Positions 1 through 8,779 are shown, counted from the first letter of the stretch. The stretch is DNA of 64,000 bases from Collinsella sp. (GCA_018380195.1 JAGZUC010000006.1:67111-131110); one strand, 5' to 3'. Numbers and translations are program-made. The notes: generated by a model not told the origin, from the letters alone.

Positions 1-338
1 TTGGCGGTAGCTGCCTGGCCATCACGGCGTGTGCCGCGACGCTCTCCGCGCTTGTGCGCGGCGATTATGCCGAGCATGCCGCCAAGGTGGGCGCCTATAT
101 GGAGCAGGCGCTGGCTAAGCTTCCGCATGTGGTAGAGGTGCGTGGCCGTGGCCTGATGCTCGGCTGCGATCTTGACGATACTGCGGGTGATGCACACGAC
201 GTTGTGGCCCGTGCATTGGGGGCCGGTGCCGTAATCAACGCTACGGGTGCCCATACGCTGCGTTTCCTGCCGCCACTCGTCTGCGAGGAAGCCGACGTGG
301 ACAGCCTGATCGAGATCCTGTCGGATGTTTTGGCTTAG
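1..338 (+). CDS. argD: Acetylornithine aminotransferase, C-terminal fragment
   Basis: The frame is open from base 3, so the gene starts before the window and only about 111 C-terminal residues are seen. They include GGSCLAITACAAT, matching the 'GNPLAAAAA' region of class III PLP aminotransferases, then VRGRGLMLG and a C-terminal TLRFLPPL. The last two are typical of ArgD and related ornithine-type aminotransferases. ArgD makes N-acetylornithine from N-acetylglutamate semialdehyde in arginine synthesis. The PLP lysine lies outside the window, so the exact substrate (acetylornithine, succinyl-DAP or ornithine) cannot be proved. The rest of an arg operon would be expected to the left. Confidence 0.8.
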   Translation, partial: GGSCLAITACAATLSALVRGDYAEHAAKVGAYMEQALAKLPHVVEVRGRGLMLGCDLDDTAGDAHDVVARALGAGAVINATGAHTLRFLPPLVCEEADVDSLIEILSDVLA

Positions 339-461
339 CGCGAGCAAGACATAGCTATTTGCAACGGGTTTCAGGTCGTCAGTGCGTCATTTGATACATG
401 ATTGGGCGGTCTGGAACCCTTTTTGTCATAAATCTGCACAGGCCAGGAGAGCCTCTGGCCC
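339..461. other. Intergenic stretch after argD
   Basis: No gene is seen. A hairpin with arms GGCCAG and CTGGCC lies at about 441-460. It has an A-run and no T-run on its right, so it is not a good plus-strand terminator. A reading frame across this stretch runs through the repeats and the tRNA and is not considered coding. Confidence 0.5.
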
Positions 462-492
462 AAAAAAAGAAAGGCCTCCATCGCTGGAGGCC
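462..492 (-). terminator. Rho-independent terminator behind repeat copy 1 (minus strand)
   Basis: Arms GGCCTCCA and TGGAGGCC (473-492) read on the minus strand are followed by a T-rich run (A462-468 on plus). It is the last of three similar terminators that follow the tRNA-Val transcription direction. Confidence 0.7.
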
Positions 493-503
493 TAACAATT
501 CAG

Positions 504-648
504 TGGTGGGCGATGAGGGATGTCCGCGTGCGGCTGGCGCCGCCCGCTTCCGCTTCGGGCCTGCGGCCCTCGCGTGCTGCGCTGGAAAACGCTTCGCGTT
601 TCCTCAGCTCCGCACCCTGGCGGGTTCGAATCCCATGCGCTGGGCCCA
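504..648 (-). repeat. 145-bp repeat with a tRNA-Val 3' end, copy 1
   Basis: Read on the minus strand, this element ends in the T-stem 3' strand, acceptor strand and CCA of tRNA-Val (TCCCTCATCGCCCACCA, 520-504), the same bases as in the intact gene at 875-950. The rest of the tRNA is replaced by a different GC-rich sequence with a strong hairpin around 579-602. At the opposite end is a T-arm-like GGGTTCGAATCCC (622-634 on plus) and a TGGGCCCA. Copy 2 at 690-834 has exactly the same length and is nearly identical except for a short variable patch near its middle. The repeat period, counting the terminators, is 186 bp. Confidence 0.75.
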
Positions 649-651
649 AAC

Positions 652-680
652 AAAAAACGGTCCCCTTGCGAGGACCGTTT
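652..680 (-). terminator. Rho-independent terminator between repeat copies (minus strand)
   Basis: Arms AAACGGTCC and GGACCGTTT (655-680) are followed on the minus strand by a T-run (A652-657 on plus). Confidence 0.75.
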
Positions 681-689
681 CCAATTCAG

Positions 690-834
690 TGGTGGGCGAT
701 GAGGGATGTCGCGTGCGGCTGACGCCGCCCGCTTTCGCTTCGTCGCTTCGCTCCTCGCGTGCTGCGCTGGAAAACGCTTCGCGTTTCCTCAGCTCCGCAC
801 CCTGGCGGGTTCGAATCCCTCTGCGATGGGCCCA
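690..834 (-). repeat. 145-bp repeat with a tRNA-Val 3' end, copy 2
   Basis: Same structure as copy 1. The minus strand ends in the tRNA-Val 3' end including CCA (706-690). The outer bases TGGGC and GCCCA plus AGGGA and TCCCT give the whole unit an imperfect inverted-repeat frame. It lies between two terminators, directly downstream of the intact tRNA-Val and its terminator. Confidence 0.75.
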
Positions 835-864
835 AAAAAGAAAGGCTCCCATTGCTGGGAGCCT
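834..864 (-). terminator. Rho-independent terminator of tRNA-Val
   Basis: Arms AGGCTCCC (843-850) and GGGAGCCT (857-864) are followed on the minus strand by TTCTTTTTT. It lies 10 bases past the CCA of tRNA-Val. Confidence 0.8.
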
Positions 865-874
865 AACAATTCAG

Positions 875-950
875 TGGTGGGCGATGAGGGATTCGAACCC
901 CCAGCCTTGTGCGTGTAAAGCACCTGCGCTAACCGTTGCGCCAATCGCCC
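875..950 (-). tRNA. tRNA-Val (TAC)
   Basis: On the minus strand this folds as a normal cloverleaf. The acceptor stem is GGGCGAT with ATCGCCC, the anticodon loop TTTACAC gives TAC (valine), the T-arm contains GGTTCGAATCC, and CCA is encoded at 877-875. A minus-strand TATACT at 966-961 is a plausible -10 for its promoter. Partial 3' copies of the same gene follow downstream. Confidence 0.93.
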
Positions 951-1137
951 GTGCGGAGAGAGTATAGCAAAACAATCGCCTCATTCACCTCATATCCATT
1001 AAAGGTAACTCGCGCGTGTCACAGCGGAGCTGATTCAGTTGAGATTGCCTGAACATTCCGCCCCTCTTTACGCCCTCGGGTATACTCAAAAGCTACTGAT
1101 TCGATTTGATGCCCAGCAACAGCAGAGGGGATAGTAT
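951..1137. promoter_or_regulatory. Divergent promoter region, tRNA-Val / asnB
   Basis: TATACT occurs on the minus strand at 966-961 (for tRNA-Val) and on the plus strand at 1081-1086 (for asnB, 52 bases before its start). Neither has a clear -35 box at the right distance, so both are tentative. No other element is seen. Confidence 0.35.
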
Positions 1138-3018
1138 ATGTGCGGTTTTGTCGGTTTTGTCGGTGGGACGGATAACCAATCCGAGGTGCTCACCAAGATG
1201 ATGGACCGCATCGTCCATCGCGGTCCCGACATGGGCGGTCAGTTTATCGAAGGCCGCGTTGCCCTCGGCTTCCGCCGCCTGTCGATCCTCGACCTGACCG
1301 AGGCTGGCGCCCAACCTATGGCCAACGAGGACGGTAGCGTCGTCATTGTCTTCAACGGTGAGATCTACAACTTCCAAGAACTCCGTTCCGAGCTCGAAGC
1401 CAAGGGCTACAAGTTCCATTGCGGCGCCGACACCGAGAGCCTCCTGCACGGCTACGAGGAGTGGGGCGAGGCCGTCCTCGATCGCCTGCGCGGTATGTAC
1501 GCCTTCGTCATCTGGGACAAAAAGAAGAACAAGCTTTTTGGCGCCCGTGACATCTTTGGCATCAAGCCGCTTTACTACTATCCCATGGCCGATGCGGGCG
1601 ACGGCGCTCCGGGCGTGCTCTTTGGCTCCGAGATCAAGAGCTTCCTAGACTACCCGCACTTCCACAAGGCGGTCAACAAAAAGGCCTTGCGTCCGTACAT
1701 GACGCTGCAGTATTCGGCAACCGAGGAGACCTTCTTCGAGGGCGTCTACAAGCTGCCGCCGGCGCACTACTTTACCGTCGATATCCCGACCGGCAAGATG
1801 AACATCGAGCGCTACTGGGATTGCGATTACTCTGCCGTCGAGAAGCCGTTCGAAGAGTATGTCGACGAGCTGGACGAGGTCGTGCACGAGAGCGTCGAGG
1901 CCCATCGCATCGCCGACGTCAAGGTCGCGTCGTTCCTCTCCGGTGGCGTCGACTCCAGCTACATCGCCGCTTGCCTTATGCCCGACAAGACCTTCTCGGT
2001 GGGCTTTGACTACAAGAACTTCAACGAGACCAACTACGCCAAGGAGCTTTCCGATAAGCTCGGCGTCGAGAACGTTCGCAAGATGATTACCGCCGACGAG
2101 TTCTTCGGTGCGCTTGAGGATATCCAGTATCACATGGACGAGCCGCAGTCCAACCTGTCTTCCGTGCCGCTGTGGTTCTTGGCCGAGATGGCCCGCAAGG
2201 ACGTCACCGTGGTGCTTTCGGGCGAAGGCGCCGACGAACTCTTTGGCGGCTACGCCTACTACGAGGATACGGTCCCGGTGCGCAAGTACAAAAAGATGGT
2301 GCCGCTGCCCATCCGTCGCGCGCTCGGTAACCTGGCGCTGCATATGCCGTACTTCAAGGGACATAACTTCCTGGTCAAGGGTGCCGAGATTCCCGAGAAG
2401 TCGTTCCTGGGACAGGCTTTGGTATGGCCGGAGCGCGAGGTCGACGGCGTGCTCAAGCCCGAGTACAACACCGGCGACGGCGCCTTCGAGCTCGCTGCAC
2501 CCATCTACGCACGCGTGAAGGGTCAGCCCGAACTGGTCAAGAAGCAGTACCTGGACATGAACATGTGGCTCCCGGGCGACATTCTGCTCAAGGCCGACAA
2601 GATGTGCATGGCGCACTCGCTGGAGCTGCGCGTGCCCTTCCTGGACCGCAAAGTCATGGAGTTCGCCGAGCACATTCCCGACCGCTACCGCATCAACGAG
2701 AACGGCAACAAACAGGTACTCCGCCACGCTGCCAACAAGTCGCTGCCCGATGAGTGGGCCACCCGTCCCAAGGTGGGCTTCCCGGTGCCGATTGTCTACT
2801 GGCTGCGCGAGCAAAAGTGGTACGACTATGTCAAGGAGTACTTCACCGCGCCGTGGGCAAGTGAGTTCTTCAATACCGACGAGCTCATGCACCTGCTCGA
2901 TCTGCACTTTGCGGGCAAGGGCGATTTCCAGCGCAAGATCTATACGCCGCTCGTGTTCCTAGTGTGGTACAAGCGCTTCTTTATCGACGAGGGCCAGCCT
3001 TCTGTTCAGGCTGCCTAG
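1138..3018 (+). CDS. asnB: Glutamine-dependent asparagine synthase
   Basis: Converts aspartate, glutamine and ATP to asparagine in the cytosol. The start at 1138 gives MCGFVGF, whose Cys2 is the class II glutaminase nucleophile after Met removal, and AGAGGGG lies 7 bases upstream. Residues 1 to about 200 are the Ntn glutaminase domain with RIVHRGPD and FNGEIYN. Residues about 230-600 are the synthetase domain with SFLSGGVDSS (PP-loop) and VLSGEGADELFGGY. At 626 residues it fits the Bacillus AsnB/AsnO class. It is a single-gene unit with its own terminator. Asparaginyl-tRNA synthetase is also in the window (50896-52299), so Asn-tRNA need not be made by transamidation. Confidence 0.95.
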   Translation: MCGFVGFVGGTDNQSEVLTKMMDRIVHRGPDMGGQFIEGRVALGFRRLSILDLTEAGAQPMANEDGSVVIVFNGEIYNFQELRSELEAKGYKFHCGADTESLLHGYEEWGEAVLDRLRGMYAFVIWDKKKNKLFGARDIFGIKPLYYYPMADAGDGAPGVLFGSEIKSFLDYPHFHKAVNKKALRPYMTLQYSATEETFFEGVYKLPPAHYFTVDIPTGKMNIERYWDCDYSAVEKPFEEYVDELDEVVHESVEAHRIADVKVASFLSGGVDSSYIAACLMPDKTFSVGFDYKNFNETNYAKELSDKLGVENVRKMITADEFFGALEDIQYHMDEPQSNLSSVPLWFLAEMARKDVTVVLSGEGADELFGGYAYYEDTVPVRKYKKMVPLPIRRALGNLALHMPYFKGHNFLVKGAEIPEKSFLGQALVWPEREVDGVLKPEYNTGDGAFELAAPIYARVKGQPELVKKQYLDMNMWLPGDILLKADKMCMAHSLELRVPFLDRKVMEFAEHIPDRYRINENGNKQVLRHAANKSLPDEWATRPKVGFPVPIVYWLREQKWYDYVKEYFTAPWASEFFNTDELMHLLDLHFAGKGDFQRKIYTPLVFLVWYKRFFIDEGQPSVQAA

Positions 3019-3043
3019 TCTCGGCCTACGAATGCCTGCGCGT

Positions 3044-3067
3044 AACGGCTCCTCCGGGAGCCGTTTT
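3044..3067 (+). terminator. Terminator after asnB
   Basis: ACGGCTCC and GGGAGCCGT form a tight stem followed by TTTTT. Confidence 0.85.
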
Positions 3068-3130
3068 TGCGCGAGCACGTTTCAGTTACTATGAAAACCG
3101 TCCCTGCCAAATGGCTGAGAAAGGTGAAAG

Positions 3131-4693
3131 ATGCACCATTCGGATTCCGCGACCGTGACCACGGTCGATACGCTTGCCAAGCTTCTCGATGTGTGCGGCG
3201 AGCTGCGCGCATCAGAGCAGGTTGACGAGCGTGCCGTGACCGGCTGCTCGTTTGATTCGCGCGCGGTCTCGGCAGGTGACGTGTTCTTTTGCAAAGGTGC
3301 TGCCTTTAAGCCCGCGTTTTTGAGCATGGCGCTCGATGCGGGCGCCGTCGCATTTGTGTGCGAGGAGTCGCTGGTCGAGTCTCTGGAGCCGCTGGCGCAG
3401 GAGAGCGGTGCTGCGATGCTGGTTGTTGATAGTGTTCGCACGGCCATGGCCCTGTTGCCGCCGGAGGTCTACGATCGTCCCGACCACGATGTCAAGATCG
3501 TGGGCATCACCGGCACCAAGGGAAAGACCACGGCCGCTTTTATGCTCCAGTCGATTATCAAAGCGGCGGGCGAGTCCTGCGGCATGATCGGCTCGGTGAG
3601 TACCGACGATGGCATCGAGTGCTACGAGAGCACCAATACTACGCCCGAGGCCCCCGAGGTTTGGCGCCATATCGCCAACTGTCGCACGTCCGGTCGCCAG
3701 TCCATGGTCATGGAGGTTTCGAGCCAGGCGCTCAAGTACCAACGCGTCGAGAATCTGCCGTTTGACGTGGCGTGCTTCCTCAACATCGGCCGCGACCACA
3801 TCTCGCCGATCGAACACCCCACGTTTGAGGATTATTTTGAGAGCAAACTCAGGATCTTTGACCAGGCAAAGACCGCCGTGGTGAATCTGGGCACCGAAGA
3901 GGTCGACCGTGTGCTGGAGGCAGCGTCGACGGCCGAGCGCTTGGTGACCGTTGGTGTCGAGCATCCCGAGGCAAGCCTGTGGGCGAGCGACGTACGCATG
4001 GTCGGCTTTAGCATCGAGTTCAACTTGCATGGCCTGTGTGCCGACGAGTCCGAGGCGGGGGAGAAGATCCTGCTGGGTATCGCGGGAGACTTTAACGTGG
4101 AGAACGCGCTGGTCGCTATCGCCGCCGCGCGCGAGATCGGCATCGGTATCGAGGCCATCAAGAAGGGCCTCTCCAAACTGCGTGTGCCGGGCCGTATGGA
4201 GGTCGTGGAGTCGAAGGACGGCCGCGTGATCTGCGTCGTTGACTATGCGCATAACCAGCTTTCGTTCCGTTCGCTTTTCTCGTCGGTCAAGCGCGCGTTT
4301 CCCGCTAGTCCCGTCATTGCGGTGTTTGGCGCTGCCGGCGGCAAGGCGCAGGAGCGCCGCGAGCAGCTTCCGCGCGAGGCCGCACCGTATTCCGACCTGA
4401 TGATCTTTGCCAACGAGGATCCAGCTCACGAGGACCCGATGAAGGTCTGTCGCGAGCTTGCCGAGCATGTTCCCGACGATACGCCGAACAAGATCATCCT
4501 CGACCGCGAAGCCGCTGTGCATGCGGCGTTCAAGGCGGCGCGCGAGGAGTACGTCAACCCCGATGCTCCCACCATTGTCTTGCTGCTGGCAAAGGGTGAC
4601 GAGGAGCTCATGCACGTGGGCGACGAGTTCGTGCCCATCGAGAGCGACCTTTCGCTGGCCAATCGCCTAATCGATGTTACCCAGTTTGACTAA
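3131..4693 (+). CDS. murE: UDP-MurNAc-tripeptide synthetase (MurE), probably L-Lys type
   Basis: Adds the third amino acid of the peptidoglycan stem peptide. The protein has 520 residues with the Mur ligase layout: an N-terminal UDP-binding domain, a central ATPase with GITGTKGKTT (about 125-134), TNTTPEAP, MEVSSQAL and NIGRDH, and a C-terminal domain with VDYAHN. The amino-acid selectivity loop reads NEDPAHEDP (about 428-436) where meso-DAP enzymes have DNPR. S. aureus-type lysine enzymes have DNPA in this place, so lysine (or ornithine) is the expected substrate. RBS GAAAGG lies just upstream. The next gene follows after about 100 bases. Confidence 0.9.
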   Translation: MHHSDSATVTTVDTLAKLLDVCGELRASEQVDERAVTGCSFDSRAVSAGDVFFCKGAAFKPAFLSMALDAGAVAFVCEESLVESLEPLAQESGAAMLVVDSVRTAMALLPPEVYDRPDHDVKIVGITGTKGKTTAAFMLQSIIKAAGESCGMIGSVSTDDGIECYESTNTTPEAPEVWRHIANCRTSGRQSMVMEVSSQALKYQRVENLPFDVACFLNIGRDHISPIEHPTFEDYFESKLRIFDQAKTAVVNLGTEEVDRVLEAASTAERLVTVGVEHPEASLWASDVRMVGFSIEFNLHGLCADESEAGEKILLGIAGDFNVENALVAIAAAREIGIGIEAIKKGLSKLRVPGRMEVVESKDGRVICVVDYAHNQLSFRSLFSSVKRAFPASPVIAVFGAAGGKAQERREQLPREAAPYSDLMIFANEDPAHEDPMKVCRELAEHVPDDTPNKIILDREAAVHAAFKAAREEYVNPDAPTIVLLLAKGDEELMHVGDEFVPIESDLSLANRLIDVTQFD

Positions 4694-4800
4694 TGAACCA
4701 TGATGGCGGCGGCGCCCTGAGTGCGCTGTCGCCATAAGCGTGTTCCCTCAATCAAAACATGCCGTCCAAGTCCAAACCCTTCTACGTAAACGGAGTAACC

Positions 4801-5712
4801 ATGTCCCACAATACCCTGCCGACCGTCGCTGAGCTTTCGGGCGAGATGCGCGAGCGCTTGGCCAAGGTCAAGTACGTCTTTACCGACCTGGATGCCACGA
4901 TGCTCGCACCCGGCTCGTGCGTGCTGCGCGACAACGACGGCAACCCCTCGACCAAACTCGTCGAGGCCGTCGTGGCGCTCGCTCGTGCTGGCATTCAGGT
5001 GGTTCCCACCTCGGGGCGCAACCGTACCATGATCCACGAGGACGCGCGCGTGCTCGGCCTCAACTCCTACATCGGCGAGATGGGCGGCCTGGTCATGTAC
5101 GACCTCAAAGCCAACGATTGGGAGTATCTGACCGGCGACATGCCCTACGACCCCTCTTGCGGCCTCACGCCGCACCAGGTGATCGAGCAGACCGGCGTGT
5201 GCGAGAAGATCCTCGCCCGCTGGCCGCACAAGATCGAGTATCACAACGACATGTCGACCGGCTACAAGTACCGTGAGGTCACCGTTGGCATGCGCGGCGA
5301 TGTGCCCGACGATGAGGTTCAGGCCATCCTGGACGAGGCCGGCTGCGGTCTGATCTGGGCTTGCAACGGCCATCTGACTCACCTGTCCAAGCCGACGACG
5401 CTCGAGCTCGATCGCGTCGAGGACGGTCGCGCATTCAACATCAACCCCGCGGGCCTCAACAAGGGCGTCGCCATTGCGCACTTCTGCGAGCACCTGGGGA
5501 TCGAGCGCGAGGAGACGTTGGCGCTCGGCGATTCCGAGTCCGACTTTTACATGGCCGATCACGTGGGCATGTTCTGCCTGGTCGAGAATGGCCTGACGAG
5601 CGCCGGCGCGCCCGAGTTCCTGGCTGCTTGCGAGAACGCTTTCGTTACGCGCGGCAAAATTGTCGACGGTTGGGCGGCGACGGCAGAGCTGCTGGTCGCG
5701 GCGCGTTCGTAG
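4801..5712 (+). CDS. HAD-superfamily phosphatase (Cof/IIB type)
   Basis: Predicted Mg-dependent sugar-phosphate phosphatase. Motif I is FTDLDATM (about residues 26-33), motif II falls in VVPTSGRN, the motif III lysine is probably in the NKGVAI stretch, and motif IV is ALGDSESDFYM. The large cap domain between motifs II and III fits class IIB. ATG 4801 was chosen because GGAG ends 5 bases before it, whereas an in-frame ATG at 4759 has no ribosome site. The resulting protein has 303 residues. The exact substrate cannot be told. The D-L-D-A-T form of motif I (Ala before Thr) is slightly unusual for DxDGT-type HADs. Confidence 0.8.
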   Translation: MSHNTLPTVAELSGEMRERLAKVKYVFTDLDATMLAPGSCVLRDNDGNPSTKLVEAVVALARAGIQVVPTSGRNRTMIHEDARVLGLNSYIGEMGGLVMYDLKANDWEYLTGDMPYDPSCGLTPHQVIEQTGVCEKILARWPHKIEYHNDMSTGYKYREVTVGMRGDVPDDEVQAILDEAGCGLIWACNGHLTHLSKPTTLELDRVEDGRAFNINPAGLNKGVAIAHFCEHLGIEREETLALGDSESDFYMADHVGMFCLVENGLTSAGAPEFLAACENAFVTRGKIVDGWAATAELLVAARS

Positions 5713-5763
5713 CGCGGCGCCGCCGCACTTGGACATGTCTTTTCGAGAGAGACTGGTGAGGTA

Positions 5764-6648
5764 ATGTCCGATATCGAGAATCCGGCAGGCGACACGCGCC
5801 CGATTGGCGTGTTCGATTCTGGTTTGGGCGGTCTGACGGTTGCGCGCGCCATCGCGACGGCGCTGCCGCACGAGTCCGTCTACTACTTTGGCGACACCAA
5901 GCGCTGCCCCTACGGCACGCGCACCGAGGATGAGGTGCGCTCGTTTGCGTTGCAGGCGGGTCGTTGGCTTTCGAAGCACGACGTCAAGATTATGATCATC
6001 GCCTGCAACACGGCGACCGCTGCGGCCTTGCGTCTGGCCCAGCAGGTGCTCGACGTTCCCGTGATCGGCGTGATCGCGCCGGGTGCCCGTGCGGCAATCA
6101 ACAGCACCCGCTCGCGTCGTGTGGGCGTGCTCGCCACCAACCTCACCATTCGCTCGGGCGCCTACACGCGCGCCATTCAGGATCTAGATGCCGGCGTCGA
6201 TGTATACGGCTGTCCTGCCTCGAGCTTTGTCGAGGTTGTCGAACACGAGCTCGCCTCGGGTGCACATCTGCAGGAACAGTGGCTTGAGAACGAGGACATC
6301 TTCGATACGCCTGCCGTGCGTGCGCTGGTGGGTGCCACGGTTGAGCCGCTGCGCGACCACGGTATCGATACCGTGGTGCTCGGCTGTACGCATTTTCCGC
6401 TGTTGGTGGGACCTATCCGGCATGCGCTGGGGCCTGGGGTGCGCGTCGTGAGTTCCGCCGAGGAGACCACGCGTGAGCTGACCGATATCCTCACGCGCCG
6501 CGAGCAGCTGGCGGGCGACGCCGCCGAGCCGCAGCATCGTTTTGCCACGACGGCCGATAACATTGCCGAGTTTGCGGTGGCGGGCAGCTTTATCTTTGGT
6601 CAGCCGCTCAAGAGCATCGAACACATCGATATCGATGAGCTGAAATAG
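5764..6648 (+). CDS. murI: Glutamate racemase
   Basis: Interconverts L- and D-glutamate for peptidoglycan. The start region reads IGVFDSGLGGLTVARAI, the conserved MurI N-terminus. The two catalytic cysteines are in IACNTATAA (about residue 81) and LGCTHFPLL (about 208). YFGDTKRCPYG is also typical. The 294-residue length is slightly above the usual 265-285. It lies ahead of rph and rdgB, an arrangement also known from Bacillus (racE-rph-rdgB). Confidence 0.95.
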   Translation: MSDIENPAGDTRPIGVFDSGLGGLTVARAIATALPHESVYYFGDTKRCPYGTRTEDEVRSFALQAGRWLSKHDVKIMIIACNTATAAALRLAQQVLDVPVIGVIAPGARAAINSTRSRRVGVLATNLTIRSGAYTRAIQDLDAGVDVYGCPASSFVEVVEHELASGAHLQEQWLENEDIFDTPAVRALVGATVEPLRDHGIDTVVLGCTHFPLLVGPIRHALGPGVRVVSSAEETTRELTDILTRREQLAGDAAEPQHRFATTADNIAEFAVAGSFIFGQPLKSIEHIDIDELK

Positions 6649-6702
6649 ATGTAAGGCAGCCGCCAAAGCCTTCGCCACATCTTTTGCCGAAAGGATATTT
6701 AT

Positions 6703-7428
6703 ATGGAGTACATGCAGGTCAACCGCGCCAACGGTCGCGCCGCCAACGAGTTGCGCCCCGTTAAGCTCACCCGTGGCGTCATGAAGCACGCCCACGGCTC
6801 GTGCCTGGCCGAGTTCGGCGACACGCGCGTGCTGTGCGCCGCCACTATCGAGGAGGGCGTGCCGGGCTGGCGAAAGGGAGCTAAGGCCGGCTGGGTGACC
6901 GCGGAATACGCCATGCTGCCGGCGTCGACCGGCAAGCGCTGCAAGCGCGAGCACGCCAACCGCAAGGGTCGCTCCATGGAGATCGAGCGCCTCATTGGCC
7001 GCAGCCTGCGTACCGTCGTCAACATGAAGGCGCTCGGCGAGTACACAGTCACCGTCGACTGCGATGTGATTCAGGCCGATGGCGGCACGCGTACAGCGAG
7101 CATCACCGGCGCCTGGGTGGCGCTGCACGACGCCCTCGCCATGTGGGTCGAGGCGGGCAAGATCGATCGCATCCCGCTTACCGGCCAGGTGGCTGCCATC
7201 TCCATGGGCGTTGTCGACGGCAATACGCTGCTTGACCTCGATTATTCCGAGGACAGCCATGCCGAGGTCGACATGAACCTCGTCGCCACCGACACCGGTG
7301 AGATGATCGAGCTCCAGGGTACCGGCGAGCAGGCGCCCTTCGACCGCAAGCGCCTCAACGCCCTGCTCGACCTGGGCGACAAGGGTATCGCCGAGCTCAT
7401 CGAGCTTCAGCGCCAAGCCCTCGCCTAA
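6703..7428 (+). CDS. rph: Ribonuclease PH
   Basis: Phosphate-dependent 3'-5' exoribonuclease that trims the 3' ends of tRNA precursors. Diagnostic stretches are [13 protein letters not shown] at the start, [25 protein letters not shown] and [16 protein letters not shown]. The 241-residue length is normal. AAGGA lies 7 bases before ATG 6703. It sits between murI and rdgB. The tRNA genes in this window encode CCA in most cases (Val, Pro, Thr, Met, Trp), so its task here would be trailer trimming. Confidence 0.95.
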   Translation: MEYMQVNRANGRAANELRPVKLTRGVMKHAHGSCLAEFGDTRVLCAATIEEGVPGWRKGAKAGWVTAEYAMLPASTGKRCKREHANRKGRSMEIERLIGRSLRTVVNMKALGEYTVTVDCDVIQADGGTRTASITGAWVALHDALAMWVEAGKIDRIPLTGQVAAISMGVVDGNTLLDLDYSEDSHAEVDMNLVATDTGEMIELQGTGEQAPFDRKRLNALLDLGDKGIAELIELQRQALA

Positions 7429-7571
7429 CCTGCCAAAACGGGACAGGTTTATTTTGGTAGGTTTTATCTGCGGAGACGTCTAGGCACAAGACAGCCGTTG
7501 ATTGAGAGGGGAGAGGCAGAGGCCCTCGTCGCCCTCGGCGCGGCATTGCTATAGAGACAAGGAGACCACTC

Positions 7572-8213
7572 ATGGCACTTGAGAAGATCGACATCGACAC
7601 CCTCGACCCGGCGGCGACCATCGTCGTGGCAACGGGCAACGCCCATAAGCTCACCGAGATCGAGGCCATTTTGGGCAAGGTTATGCCCGAGGTGCGCTTT
7701 GTGGCACTCGGCCAGCTGGGCGATTTTGAGGATCCCGAGGAAAACGGCACGACGTTTTTGGAGAACGCCATCATCAAGGCGCAGACTGCGGTTGAGGAGA
7801 CGGGCCTTATGGCCATTGCCGACGATTCGGGCTTGGTCGTCGACGCGCTGGACGGTGAGCCCGGTGTGTATAGCGCGCGCTATGCGGGCGTGCACGGAGA
7901 CGATGCCGCCAACAACGCCAAGCTTCTCGTGAATCTGGAGGGCGTGGCCGACGAGGACCGCACCGCGCGCTTTATGAGCGTCGCCGCGCTCATCGACACG
8001 GACGGTTTGGTCACCTATGGCGAGGGCGCCTGCGAGGGCGTTATCGCGCACGAGGGCCGCGGCGATCACGGCTTTGGCTACGACCCGCTGTTCCTGCCGG
8101 TCGACACGCCGGGCAAGACCATGGCCGAGCTGACGGCGGACGAGAAGAACGCCATCAGCCATCGTTTCCACGCGCTCGAGCATCTGTCCGCCAAGCTGAC
8201 GGGCGAGGAGTAG
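7572..8213 (+). CDS. rdgB: XTP/dITP diphosphatase (RdgB/HAM1)
   Basis: House-cleaning nucleotide pyrophosphatase that removes ITP, dITP and XTP. TIVVATGNAHKLTEIEAIL (binding loop), NGTTFLENA, ADDSGLVVDALDG, PGVYSARYAG and GYDPLF are all HAM1 signatures. The C-terminal AISHR histidine-arginine is present. The 213-residue length is normal. AAGGAG lies just before the ATG. The 143-base gap behind rph holds no gene. dtd follows 3 bases after the stop, so the two are almost certainly cotranscribed. Confidence 0.94.
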   Translation: MALEKIDIDTLDPAATIVVATGNAHKLTEIEAILGKVMPEVRFVALGQLGDFEDPEENGTTFLENAIIKAQTAVEETGLMAIADDSGLVVDALDGEPGVYSARYAGVHGDDAANNAKLLVNLEGVADEDRTARFMSVAALIDTDGLVTYGEGACEGVIAHEGRGDHGFGYDPLFLPVDTPGKTMAELTADEKNAISHRFHALEHLSAKLTGEE

Positions 8214-8216
8214 GCC

Positions 8217-8663
8217 GTGCGTGCGGTGGTGCAGCGCGTACTCAACGCCGGCGTGACGGTCGACGGCGAGTGCGTGGGCCGCATTGGACGCGGCTACCTG
8301 GTGCTGCTGGGTGTGGGCCATGGCGATACGCGTGCCGAGGCCGACAAGCTGTGGAGCAAGCTCCGCGGGCTGCGTATCAACGAGGACGAGAACGGCAAGA
8401 CCAACTTGGCGCTTGCCGATGTCGACGGCGAGGTGCTCGTGGTGTCGCAGTTCACGCTGTTCGCCGACTGCCGCCACGGTCGCCGCCCATCGTTTACGGA
8501 TGCCGGCGCCCCCGATGTCGCCAACGAGCTCTACGAGTACTTCCTGACGCTTGTGCACGAGGACGTTGAGCATGTGGCGCACGGTATCTTTGGCGCCGAC
8601 ATGAAGGTCGACCTGGTCAACGACGGCCCATTCACCATCGTCCTCGATACCGACAACCTTTAG
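8217..8663 (+). CDS. dtd: D-aminoacyl-tRNA deacylase
   Basis: Removes D-amino acids (and achiral glycine) mischarged on tRNA. It starts with [20 protein letters not shown]. The active-site stretch SQFTLFAD and the C-terminal cis Gly-Pro motif NDGPFT (about 140) are both present. The 148-residue length is normal. It is coupled to rdgB (3-base gap). A perfect palindrome begins on the base after the stop codon. Confidence 0.95.
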   Translation: MRAVVQRVLNAGVTVDGECVGRIGRGYLVLLGVGHGDTRAEADKLWSKLRGLRINEDENGKTNLALADVDGEVLVVSQFTLFADCRHGRRPSFTDAGAPDVANELYEYFLTLVHEDVEHVAHGIFGADMKVDLVNDGPFTIVLDTDNL

Positions 8664-8691
8664 GTTACGCGGTTTTACTAAACCGCGTAAC
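8664..8691. repeat. GTTACGCGGTT palindrome, copy 1
   Basis: Perfect inverted repeat with arms GTTACGCGGTTT and AAACCGCGTAAC around a 4-base loop. It begins directly after the dtd stop codon and has no T-run. The second copy is at 13181-13207 after lysS. Confidence 0.8.
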
Positions 8692-8749
8692 AACTGGTCA
8701 TGCGAGGTTGTCGTCTGGTACGTATTTGGGACGGGGCTGATTTAGCTAC

Positions 8750-8779
8750 TTGCGTATGGCCACAACAGGGTGCTATAGT
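8750..8779 (+). promoter_or_regulatory. Promoter of veg-ispE
   Basis: TTGCGT (8750-8755), an 18-base spacer, then TATAGT (8774-8779). It would start transcription near 8786, 60 bases before veg. Confidence 0.6.

Noticed and set aside
398..967. Open frame of 189 codons across the tRNA-Val and its repeats
   Set aside because: It runs through the tRNA and three terminators; the protein is a tandem copy caused by the DNA repeat.
1645..2907. Long minus-strand frame inside asnB
   Set aside because: Antisense shadow of a GC-rich gene; the plus-strand protein is clearly AsnB.
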